Of a stretch of DNA of 64,000 bases, positions 47,801-55,094 are shown piece by piece. Every line of letters begins with the position of its first letter. Position 1 is the first letter of the stretch. The DNA comes from Chryseobacterium potabilaquae (GTDB lineage: Bacteria > Bacteroidota > Bacteroidia > Flavobacteriales > Weeksellaceae), in NCBI RefSeq assembly GCF_902728265.1, contig NZ_CACVBR010000022.1, forward strand, positions 1-64,000, given 5' to 3'. Under the pieces are notes generated by a model, which had not been told where the DNA came from, did not search any database, and was given only the letters and a program-made list of their open reading frames with translations. The translations under genes and the position numbers were made by a program.

Positions 47801-49259
47801 CGACAACTTTTTTGAACTTGGTGGACATAGTCTGATGGCTGGAAAAATTATGAATACTATTTCCAAAGAATTGAACAAAGAAGTATCATTAAAGCATATT
47901 TTTCAGAATCAAACCATTGAAAGTTTGGTAAAAGTTTTTAATGATGATTCGAAAGAAAAAACGATTATTCTTAAAGCAGGAGAAAAAGAGTATTATGCAT
48001 TGACTCCTGATCAAATGAATATCTGGTTGGCAGGGCAAAAAGAAGAATTTTCCAATGCTTATAATATGTATTCTGTTTTTGAAATTGTAGGAGATTTTGA
48101 TAAGTATTTACTCGAAAAATCTATTAATGGAATCATTCAGGAAAATGAAGTAGTAAGAACCAACTTTATTGAAAAAAAAGGAGGCGTATTTCAATTCATC
48201 AAAAAAGAATTCAGTTTTGAGATAGATTCTATAGAAACAACAGAAACTGACTTTATCTCTATAATTGAAAATTATGTTTCCCAAAGTTTTAATTTAGAAA
48301 CGGATTTACTTCTTAAAACAGCTATCATAAACTGTAATGAGAAAAAATATTTGGTTTTCCTTACACATCATATTATTGTTGATGGAATGTCTTTAGAGAT
48401 TATTTTGAACAGACTTATTAAAATTTATGTTGATGGTGAATCGGAAAAGCCTATTAATAGTATTCAATTCAAAGATTATTCAGAATGGTTTACTCAAAAT
48501 AATCAATCAAAGGAGAATATTCATAAATTTCAATCGTATGTCAATGTAAAAACAAAAGTTTTAGGAGGCATTCAAGCGAATGGAACAATTAAAAATGAAA
48601 GTTTTCAACTCTCACAAAAAGAATATGCTCAGCTTAAAGAAATTTCAAGTTATAATAAAGTAACTACTTTTTCTGCCACTCTTACCTTATTGAGTATCGT
48701 ACTTAATAAAATATACCAACAAAGTTCCATTTGTTTAGGAACCGTTTTTAGTGGAAGAAACATTGTGCAACTGGAAGATGAAATAGGAATGTTTATTAAA
48801 ACGCTGCCATTAAATTTACATATAAATGAAAAAGCTAACTTTGGATCTTTAGCTAAAATAAATCAGGATTTATTAATTTCATTAGAAGAGAAAATGAATT
48901 TGCCTTTTACAGGCAATCTAAACGGATTAACCGATTTTTTAGTTATCTATCAACATTCTGACACACAATCAAAAAGTGAGGTTGACTTTGGGACATTTAA
49001 GCTTAAGAAACAAAAAGTATACTCTACCCAATCCAGATTTCCCATGGTTTTCAATTTCTTTGAATCAGAAGGATTAAAATGTGAAGTAGAATACAATAAA
49101 AGTATTGACCATAAAATAGCAGAGTTCATTTGGGACAAGATATTGGTACTGATTGATTGGGTTTTTGAAAATCCAAATCAGGCTATTATAGAAACCGAAT
49201 TATTAACCGCTCAAGAACAGCAACTCAAGAGCTCCGTAGATATTGACTTTGATTTTTAA
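44832..49259 (+). CDS. NRPS-3: C-A-T-C, predicted glycine module
   Basis: 1475 residues. C 1-430 (YHHMITDGWG near 131); A6 465-950 (YTSGSTGNPKG); T near 999 (FFELGGHS); second C 1050-1475 (THHIIVDGMS near 1179). The A6 code by eye is D-I-L-Q-L-G-M-I-W, a glycine code. The protein ends shortly after the second C domain, exactly where an A domain would normally follow, so that C must work with an A-T on another polypeptide. NRPS-1 begins with an A-T preceded only by a degenerate C-like region and is a natural partner. The A6-T segment shares long similar stretches with A1-T1 of NRPS-1, also at DNA level. Confidence 0.92.
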   Translation: MKLTLPQQDIYFEQLLFPDEPIYNIGAKISIEGSLNKDIFEQAYVALIQQHDAYRCFFKGDLNNAEMLFTTEIRPLEYIDFSNKENKDVSVLEFMQKEFKKPFDIENDKFLYRFVLIKVDEKFHYLFSVYHHMITDGWGTSLMFTRLVKNYNEIIENGIVVTEYPYSYENFISEDENYFNSENFNNDKQYWTEKFKTLPENLFQKLDSSKTKNTGSRKEFIIKRAKYNELAKLALETKSSTFHIILAILYAYFGKKSQNELVSIGLPVLNRSGAKFKKTVGLFMGVNPLLISIDEENTFVELVEKIKNQLKQDYRHQRFPLGQLVNSLGVFNQKERIFNITLSYEKQDYSSHFKDTITKVVPLSHESERVALALYIREFNETEDVKIDFDYNLNYFTQESINKVTEYFQTLKEEILNSPNRKVKDLNYLTSSERYQLLHEFNDTKVDYPSDKTIVQLFEEQVGRTPENVAVQDSKIKLTYRELKEKSDRVARYLISNLGENNEPVGVLVDRSAELIVLLLGILKSGKCYIPIDPMLPKERIEYIIDHSQASVIVTEEGYLQEFNSIKTGDNNNKSTANFIDKDTLLQFENTQKVDIYNIPKPSDTAYIIYTSGSTGNPKGVEIGHQALINFLTSIRSKPKVQPQDILYSVTTYSFDISILEYFIPLISGASVFIASKETLNNAEQLKAGLENINPTIIQATPSFYQMLFNAGWNGNKDMKILCGGDSLNESLAEKLLNHSKEVWNMYGPTETTIWSSTKKIEKPSDASNIGKPINNTQIYIVDQHHNLLPQNTVGRIFIAGDGLAKGYYKNETLTQEKIIDNPFSTTDKNNLKMYETGDLGKWNEEGEIEFLGRNDFQVKVRGFRIELGEIETKLQEYLNIQQAVADAKEVNGEKVLVAYYTKDNESNIDKTGLREYLQSKLPEYMVPGFFVELEAIPLTPNGKIDRKALPSVSGEDLIRREYVAPRNETEQKLVEIWQQILGIEKVGITDNFFELGGHSLMAGKIMNTISKELNKEVSLKHIFQNQTIESLVKVFNDDSKEKTIILKAGEKEYYALTPDQMNIWLAGQKEEFSNAYNMYSVFEIVGDFDKYLLEKSINGIIQENEVVRTNFIEKKGGVFQFIKKEFSFEIDSIETTETDFISIIENYVSQSFNLETDLLLKTAIINCNEKKYLVFLTHHIIVDGMSLEIILNRLIKIYVDGESEKPINSIQFKDYSEWFTQNNQSKENIHKFQSYVNVKTKVLGGIQANGTIKNESFQLSQKEYAQLKEISSYNKVTTFSATLTLLSIVLNKIYQQSSICLGTVFSGRNIVQLEDEIGMFIKTLPLNLHINEKANFGSLAKINQDLLISLEEKMNLPFTGNLNGLTDFLVIYQHSDTQSKSEVDFGTFKLKKQKVYSTQSRFPMVFNFFESEGLKCEVEYNKSIDHKIAEFIWDKILVLIDWVFENPNQAIIETELLTAQEQQLKSSVDIDFDF

Positions 49260-49903
49260 TGATAGTTTTATATACATTTATAGACGAGCAAAAACACCAA
49301 TATTTATTGCATAAGTATTCCAAAATTTGTAATGAAGAATTCAATGCGAAAATTTTAAAGTATAGAAGATGGCAAGATGCTCAACTTTCTTTACTCGGAA
49401 GAATACTTTTAAAATATGGTCTCAATCAATATTTCAATATATATGATTTTGAAATTGATCACATATCAAATCATAAACCCTTTATAAAAAATCAGGAGGT
49501 ACATTTTAATATATCTCACGCAAGAAATATTGTAGTTTGTGGAATTAGTAAATCTATTATAGGAGTTGATATAGAATACGTAGACTCTAAAATAAATTAC
49601 AATGATTTTAAATCTCAAGTGACTCCAAATGAATTTAATAAAATACATCTTTCGGAAGATAAAGTCAGGCGTTTTTTCACTTATTGGACAGAAAAGGAAG
49701 CCGTTATCAAAGCTCATGGCAAAGGATTGTTAATTCCATTACAATCATTTGAAATTTTTCAAGGTCAAACTTTAATTGACGAGGAAAAATTTTATTTAAA
49801 AAAAGTTTTTATCCATCAAGAATATAAATGTTGTATAGCTTCCAACACAGACATACGATATCAAAATATACAATTAGAACAACTTAATTTGAACCTATTA
49901 TAG
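49259..49903 (+). CDS. 4'-phosphopantetheinyl transferase (Sfp type)
   Basis: 214 residues with the family motifs in order: KPFIKNQEVHFNISHA, GVDIEYV (Mg-binding Asp/Glu), and FTYWTEKEAVIKAHGKGL. It transfers phosphopantetheine from CoA to the carrier-domain serines of the NRPS and PKS proteins. It overlaps NRPS-3 (TAATG) and is followed one base later by the last gene of the operon, so the cluster carries its own activator. Confidence 0.9.
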   Translation: MIVLYTFIDEQKHQYLLHKYSKICNEEFNAKILKYRRWQDAQLSLLGRILLKYGLNQYFNIYDFEIDHISNHKPFIKNQEVHFNISHARNIVVCGISKSIIGVDIEYVDSKINYNDFKSQVTPNEFNKIHLSEDKVRRFFTYWTEKEAVIKAHGKGLLIPLQSFEIFQGQTLIDEEKFYLKKVFIHQEYKCCIASNTDIRYQNIQLEQLNLNLL

Positions 49904-49904
49904 A

Positions 49905-51815
49905 ATGAGAATGTTTCGTTTTTTTACACTTGTATTAATGTGTTTTTGCATTGTTTTAAATGCTCAAACTAAATTGGAAAAAGTAAAGTCTTACTTTCCA
50001 GACTCAAAAGAATTAAGAAAAGATAATATAGATTGGTATCGTTTTTCAGTACCTGAAAATTGGGAAAAAGTAAATGAAAAGAAAATTTCTTTGGCTGTTG
50101 CCGTTTTAAAATCAAAAATGACATCAAAACAAGAGCCTGTCGTTTTCATTCAGGGAGGTCCAGGTGGAAATACCATTGCTGAAACAATGTTTTGGGTGGA
50201 TCATCCTTTGAGAAAAAATCATGACATTATATTAGTAGATTTAAGAGGAACAGGATTTTCGGAGCCTAAACTATGCCCTGATTTGGGGAAAAAATTCTTC
50301 GAAATTCTATCTAAAAATCAATCTGAAGAACAGGATGTTAAAGATAAAGTTAAGGTTTCGCTAGAATGCAGACAAGATATGATAAATCAGGGAATCGATT
50401 TAAATTCATACAACAGTATATCGGTCGCAAATGATTTGCATGCTTTGAAAAATGTACTGAAAATTCAAAAATGGAATATGTATGGCGTTTCCTATGGAAC
50501 ATATATCAGCCAGAATTATGCTAAAATTTTTCCAAATGATGTACAATCCCTAATATTAGATTCTTCTATCCCCAATATTTCAGAGTATCACACCAATAAC
50601 ACTCAAAACTATATGCTGAGTTTAAGCAAACTTTTTAAAAGTTGTAAAGAAGATACAAAGTGTAATAAAGAATATCCTAACCTGGAAGAAGTTTATTACA
50701 ATACTATTTCAGAACTAGAAAAGAAACCCATTACTGTAGAAGTAGACCAATCAATCATTCAATCCGGAAAGTTTACTTACAATGCAGAAGATTATAAAAT
50801 TGCCATACAACAGTCATTGTACGACAAGAAACTAGTTGAAGTATTACCTCTCTTGATTTATCAATTTAAAGAAAAAAATACTGCTACTTTGGCAGGATTA
50901 GTCCAGGCTTTTTCGGGAGCGTTATCACTAAATTATGGGAATTACTTTTGTTTTACCTGTAATGAAGTTATTCCGTATAATAATTTACAGAAATATGATT
51001 CAATCTCATCAAAATATAAAAAACTGAATGGAGGTTTATCTTTTTATCGATCAGATTTTAGTGTTTGTAGTCAATGGAATAATAATCAAGATATACTAAA
51101 ATTAAGAAATATATCATTAAAAAATGACAATCCGTTCAAAGTATTAATCCTTTCTGGAGGATTTGATCCGATTACACCAACTTATTTTGCAAACGAAACG
51201 TCTCTGAATTTCAATAATAATGGTCTGATTGTAAACGGATATACTTATGGACATGGTTTAGGGTATACAAAATCGGGAGCTAGCATAATTAGAAATTTTG
51301 TTGAAAGTAAACCCATAACAGATTCTTTGAAACAATACTTTAATCAGAAAGATGTAGCTTTTAAAACAGGGATTACTTTAAATAAAGGGGTTGTTAAAAT
51401 GACAGGAGATATGAGTTCAAAACAATGGTATTATTTTATTCCTTTGATTATCTCTTTATTAGTTGTTTTTGTAGTGTTTATAAGTACTTTATTTACAATT
51501 ATTTCTAAAAAGGGAAAAATAATTGTGAATGTTTTTCTATTATTTTTAACATCTTTACTACTAATAGCATTTACAATTTCTTTAGGATTAGGAATTAATA
51601 GTACACTTAAGGATAATTTTTATTTATTAGCCTTTGGATTACCTTCAAAATGGAATTTAGCTTTTCAATTATATAGAGTATCACTACTCCTTTCTATTAT
51701 TACTTTTGTTATTTCGTTAATCAAAGTGTTCAAAAGCAATATTCCCTTATATATTATGGTATTTTTGGCGATTGGAATTATACACTTTTATTTCCTTGAT
51801 TGGTTTGGGTGGTAA
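49905..51815 (+). CDS. TAP-like alpha/beta hydrolase (aminopeptidase-like) with C-terminal membrane domain
   Basis: 636 residues. After a signal sequence (FFTLVLMCFCIVLNAQ) comes a proline-iminopeptidase/TAP-type hydrolase: oxyanion FIQGGPGGN, DLRGTGFSEP, nucleophile YGVSYGTYIS at about 196, Asp in SGGFDPITP at about 425, His in GHGLGY. Four hydrophobic helices fill about 510-636. TAP-type enzymes (SlpD/SlpE) release N-terminal residues from peptides outside the cytoplasm. As the last gene of the cluster it could mature a peptide after export or degrade it for self-protection. The membrane tail is unusual for the family. Confidence 0.8.
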   Translation: MRMFRFFTLVLMCFCIVLNAQTKLEKVKSYFPDSKELRKDNIDWYRFSVPENWEKVNEKKISLAVAVLKSKMTSKQEPVVFIQGGPGGNTIAETMFWVDHPLRKNHDIILVDLRGTGFSEPKLCPDLGKKFFEILSKNQSEEQDVKDKVKVSLECRQDMINQGIDLNSYNSISVANDLHALKNVLKIQKWNMYGVSYGTYISQNYAKIFPNDVQSLILDSSIPNISEYHTNNTQNYMLSLSKLFKSCKEDTKCNKEYPNLEEVYYNTISELEKKPITVEVDQSIIQSGKFTYNAEDYKIAIQQSLYDKKLVEVLPLLIYQFKEKNTATLAGLVQAFSGALSLNYGNYFCFTCNEVIPYNNLQKYDSISSKYKKLNGGLSFYRSDFSVCSQWNNNQDILKLRNISLKNDNPFKVLILSGGFDPITPTYFANETSLNFNNNGLIVNGYTYGHGLGYTKSGASIIRNFVESKPITDSLKQYFNQKDVAFKTGITLNKGVVKMTGDMSSKQWYYFIPLIISLLVVFVVFISTLFTIISKKGKIIVNVFLLFLTSLLLIAFTISLGLGINSTLKDNFYLLAFGLPSKWNLAFQLYRVSLLLSIITFVISLIKVFKSNIPLYIMVFLAIGIIHFYFLDWFGW

Positions 51816-52409
51816 AAAATAAAAATACCTCTGTTTTTAATGTAGATTTTGCAAGGTCTATAGATATAGAGGTTTATAGTGTTGAAAAAGAGATTGTATT
51901 GATAACCAATATAGCATTTGATACTTATCTTTCAGTAGGTGTAATGATTATGTTACAGATTGGCTTTATTATGAAATGAAGTGAAATATTGGAACAATTT
52001 CTTCTATTGTAGTATTGGGGGCTAGTGCAAAATAGACAGAGCTTACCACTATAAGAATTGTTTCGTAATGGGAATGAGCAGAATACAAAGGGGGCTTGAG
52101 CCTTAATAGTAAAGAATCTATTAACCTACAATGGGAAAACAGTCCAGATAAAATGGATTAACTAACTACATAAATAATAAAGTACTATTTTCAAAATCTA
52201 TTACAAATTAGAGTTTTCTGCCAGCTTTTATTGATGAAAATAGTTTTATTAATTTTTATTCTATATTCTAATTTAGTTCTTCTATCAAATAATTGTTTCT
52301 GATGATTATATGAAAATTCCTGATACTTTAAGCTGGAGGAATAGTTAGAGATATAAATAAGGATTCAATTGTTTATAATCATTTAATCAAGCTAAGTAAT
52401 TATCCATAA
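51816..52409. other. Intergenic stretch at the end of the NRPS operon
   Basis: No convincing gene or terminator seen. A 56-codon frame without Shine-Dalgarno (GTG at 51809 to TGA at 51979, ending LSVGVMIMLQIGFIMK) overlaps the preceding stop and may be a remnant. The rest is AT-rich filler leading to decayed IS copies. Confidence 0.4.
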
Positions 52410-52869
52410 TTAGTTTGCATTAAATTGCGAGAAACGAATATTTAGATGTTTTCCTACATTTGCTATACATCTGTTTACGGAGTAGAATAAAGCATCTTTT
52501 TCAAGATAATCTTTATGATATAGCCATTCTGTTTTCAATTTTCGCCATAATGTTTCTGCAATATCAGATGGGGAGAATAGGGCGGCAGATAGAAGATAAA
52601 TAAGCCTCTTTGCTTCCAATTTTCTATATTCTGTTTTAATAGTTTTGACCGATGAACAGACGCATTATCTAAAGCAACTATGGATGGGTCTCCCAACGAC
52701 ACACGTTGGAGCGGTTAATTATTCCAAAAATATTTGTTTTGTAACCTTTTTCTAAATAAATAGCTACTTCTTCATCGGGAAATTGCAATCCATAAGGAAC
52801 ATGGCTTTCGCTGCTTACATGGCTCTCATCTCCATAAAACAAATCAATCAACCCCATACTTTCCAGCAT
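52410..52869 (-). pseudogene. IS630-family transposase remnant
   Basis: Pieces of one DDE_3 transposase are read in order: LFYGDESHVSSESHVPYGLQ and IFGIINRSNVCRW (52869-52678), then in another frame IVALDNASVHRSKLL and GLFIFYLPPYSP (about 52680-52570), then DIAETLWRKLKTEWL and NVGKHLNIRFSQF (to 52410). Frame changes and a missing segment between the first two pieces show decay. The N-terminus is absent at the junction with the IS982 remnant. Confidence 0.8.
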
Positions 52870-53351
52870 TTCCAGTTCGCAGAAAATGTCTTTTTATGGA
52901 TATAAATTACACGCAGTATGTTCCATAAAGGGAGTTTTTCAAAGTATAGACCTTAGTGCAGCTTCTGTACATGATATTCATTATTTGAAAGATATACAAC
53001 ATCAAATGTCTGATTGTATTTTGATTGGAGACAAGGTATATTTATCTGAAAGTGTACAACTTAATTTATTTGAAACTGCCAATATTAGGCTTGATAATCC
53101 CAAAAGGAAGAATCAAAAACACTATAAACCTCAATTTTATGTATTCAAAAAGAAACGAAAAAGAATTGAAACGTTATTCTCCCAACTATGCGATCAATTT
53201 ATGATCAGAAGAAATTATACAAAAACATTTTCCGGTTTTAAAAATACTATCAAAAATCACTTCTTTAATGGTTATACAATACATTAATAAAGTCATTTTT
53301 GATAGAAATATTAATACTTAAAGTTAGCATTATTTAAAATGCACAACGGGT
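52870..53351 (+). pseudogene. IS982-family transposase remnant
   Basis: From about 52884 the frame reads FYGYKLHAVCSIKGVFQSID, VHDIHYLKDIQHQMSDCILI and KKRKRIETLFSQLCDQFMIR, the C-terminal half of an IS982 DDE transposase. After FSGFKNTI the in-frame product ends artificially (HFFNGYTIH, stop at 53287). The next frame continues KITSLMVIQYINKVIFDRNI, so there is a frameshift near 53250. The N-terminal half is missing. TGCACAACGGGT at 53340-53351 may be the element's right end. Confidence 0.8.
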
Positions 53352-53379
53352 TAATAAATAGTAACCTTTTTAAGAATTC

Positions 53380-53760
53380 TTATTGGTCTGTGGGCTCCCA
53401 TAATTCGATTTTATTCCCTTCGATATCTAAAATATGGATAAACTTTCCATAATCATAGGTTTCCATAGAATCGAGTATAGTTACATTTTCTTTTTTTAAT
53501 TCTTCAACTAAAGCTTCTAAATTTTCTACCCTATAATTAATCATAAAGTCTTTCGTAGAAGGTTCAAAATAGGGAGTATCTTTAGGGAAAGGTGTCCATT
53601 GCGTAAGGCCGCTTGTTGAATGATCATTATTGTCTTGCCATTTAAAACTCGTTCCATAGGGAGTAGTGTCAAACCCAAGGTGTTTTTTATACCATTCGTT
53701 TACTGCGTTAGGGTCTTTGCATTTAAAGAAAATTCCTCCTATACCTGTTACTTTTTTCAT
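53380..53760 (-). CDS. VOC family (glyoxalase/bleomycin-resistance-like) protein
   Basis: 126 residues with one vicinal-oxygen-chelate module in two halves: GIGGIFFKCKDPNAVNEWYK with HLGFDTT, and MINYRVENLEALVEELKKEN with IHILDIEGNKIELWEP. Members include glyoxalases, dioxygenases and antibiotic-binding proteins. The C-terminal Glu of IELWEP is the usual metal ligand, but the first-strand ligand is not obvious, so catalysis is unproven. It is a lone gene opposite in direction to the NRPS cluster and separated from it by IS debris. Confidence 0.85.
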   Translation of the reverse strand: MKKVTGIGGIFFKCKDPNAVNEWYKKHLGFDTTPYGTSFKWQDNNDHSTSGLTQWTPFPKDTPYFEPSTKDFMINYRVENLEALVEELKKENVTILDSMETYDYGKFIHILDIEGNKIELWEPTDQ

Positions 53761-54153
53761 TGTATATTTTTTCTATTTATTATTGTAAATCTTTATTGAT
53801 ATAGAATAAAATGAGTGATCATTTTACCCATCTATTATTTTCTTTTTCTCGATTAAATTAAGTTTTTAAATAATAAGAAAGAGATAATTTTATTGTTTTT
53901 TATAGTAAGTTATCAAATATACATAATTAATCTATCGACTTAAAATGCATTTTATGAAGTGTAGCAAAATAGAAGTATTGAGTTTCAAGGGATTTTATAT
54001 AATTTAATTGGAAAATCTTCATATTATATTAATTTAAAGCCAAAATAGGCTTGTATATGATGCTTTTGTTGAAATTGATAGAGATAATAATACATATAAG
54101 GGAATATTTTTTTTCTAATTTGATCATTTTATTTTTTATTTGATTGTAAATAT
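53761..54153. other. Intergenic stretch without a supported gene
   Basis: AT-rich, stop-dense in all frames. It contains the unmapped promoter of the VOC gene. I see no repeat or RNA fold of note before the paired-repeat site at 54154. Confidence 0.4.
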
Positions 54154-54226
54154 ATCCCGTTCGGAGTTTAATTTTTCCCATTGGATCATTTTCTATTCAC
54201 TATTAGCTTTAATAGATATATTTTTA
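54154..54226 (+). promoter_or_regulatory. Paired-repeat promoter site 4 (plus strand)
   Basis: ATCCCGTT at 54154-54161 and TTCCCATT at 54175-54182 are 21 bp apart. TATTTTTA follows 36 bp after the second repeat (54219-54226). This is the same layout, read in the direction of transcription, as sites at 57284-57357, 61605-61677 and 62692-62765. It is the only copy pointing to the plus strand. The next signals downstream are a terminator at 54402-54437 and then the genes at 54778 and 55095. Confidence 0.5.
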
Positions 54227-54232
54227 CATCAC

Positions 54233-54437
54233 AAAATTTATACAAATAAATTAATAACAAAATATATCAGCTGAAGTATAAGCAGATTATATTAACAACT
54301 ATAAAAAAATAGTTTTGTAATTTATGGAGTAAAATGACACTAAAATAATTTTATCGATAAGAAAAACACAAATGATTACAGTCTGATAAAATTATCTCTT
54401 ATAATGCGTAGCAAATCTTGTTACGCATTATTTTTTT
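54233..54437 (+). ncRNA. Candidate small RNA or regulated leader between promoter site 4 and a terminator
   Basis: If transcription starts about 7 bp after the TATTTTTA box, a transcript of about 200 nt would end at the strong hairpin at 54402-54437. The interval has no usable ORF: ATGs at 54324, 54334 and 54373 are followed by stops within five codons. It could be a small RNA or an attenuated leader of the 54778-56165 genes. The evidence is only promoter pattern plus terminator. Confidence 0.35.
54402..54437 (+). terminator. Rho-independent terminator (orphan)
   Basis: TAATGCGTA (54402-54410) pairs perfectly with TACGCATTA (54422-54430) around an 11-nt loop, followed by seven T on the plus strand. 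No plus-strand ORF ends nearby, and there is no T-run on the minus side. It must end a short transcript starting within the preceding few hundred bases. Confidence 0.75.
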
Positions 54438-54465
54438 ATCCCAAGATTAATCATCCAAACATTCT

Positions 54466-54507
54466 AAACACATCTTAATGTAGTTTTTTTTATATTAAGA
54501 TGTGTTT
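54466..54507. repeat. Perfect 14-bp inverted repeat
   Basis: AAACACATCTTAAT (54466-54479) and ATTAAGATGTGTTT (54494-54507) pair fully around a 14-nt loop containing eight consecutive T. Neither side is followed by a T-run, so it is not an ordinary terminator. It sits between the orphan terminator and the gene at 54778. Confidence 0.6.
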
Positions 54508-54777
54508 GTTGTCGTTTTAATTCTATAAAAAGTAGATTGTATGTTTATTTTTTGTAGATATAAATTTACATTGTTTTATTTGGTCAAACTTACTCATAGT
54601 TTTAGATTTGTATATAAATTAAAAATATAAGACAGATTTAAAACTGCAATGTTTGTAGAATTTGCTATATTTATTACTATGACTTGGAAATGATGAGAGC
54701 CAGGTCATTAAGTGTATATAACTATGCCGAAATATTGAAGAATATATTCCTTAAAAACACAACTAAATACTAATTTT

Positions 54778-54987
54778 ATGATAACGATGGAAAAATCTTA
54801 CGAATACCTTAGCGGTAAAACCAAGGTGCAGGTTGTCGATGAATTGGGCAGGAAATCCGAATTTTCGTCATCTGTATGGGTATATGTCCTAAAAATAGAT
54901 ATATTCAATAAAAAAACAATTCTCTATATTTATTTCGATGGTGAGGTGGTCACCCATACTAAATTAATTAAGGTATCAGAAATATGA
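54778..54987 (+). CDS. Small hypothetical protein
   Basis: 69 residues from the ATG at 54778 (or 60-some from the ATG at 54787). The sequence is beta-rich and mixed in charge (SGKTKVQVVDELGRKSEF, then VYVLKIDIFNKKTILYIYFD), without signal or membrane segment. I do not recognise it. It lies 107 bp before the LytTR sensor gene on the same strand and could be cotranscribed with it. Confidence 0.45.
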   Translation: MITMEKSYEYLSGKTKVQVVDELGRKSEFSSSVWVYVLKIDIFNKKTILYIYFDGEVVTHTKLIKVSEI

Positions 54988-55094
54988 TGATCTCTTAAAT
55001 ATTATTCTAATGAATTTCATTCTTAATTAAATTTTAATTATTAAATTTTCAAAACAAAATCTATTTTTCCAAAAATATCATTCAGACGGACTAT

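Noticed and set aside
47531..47878. Minus-strand ORF of 115 codons inside NRPS-3, and similar antisense ORFs in NRPS-1
   Set aside because: They recur at the same place of different A-T domains, which shows they are shadows of conserved coding sequence.
15002..49259. Long internal repeats as CRISPR or transposon
   Set aside because: The repeats are homologous A, T and C domains in frame, apart from the separate T duplication reported above.
51809..51979. Short ORF after the last cluster gene
   Set aside because: GTG start overlapping a stop codon, no RBS and no recognisable family; listed only as a note on the intergenic stretch.
52077..52137. Two AATGGGAA words resembling the paired-repeat promoter
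   Set aside because: They are 53 bp apart, not 20-21, and no -7-like box or gene follows at the right distance.
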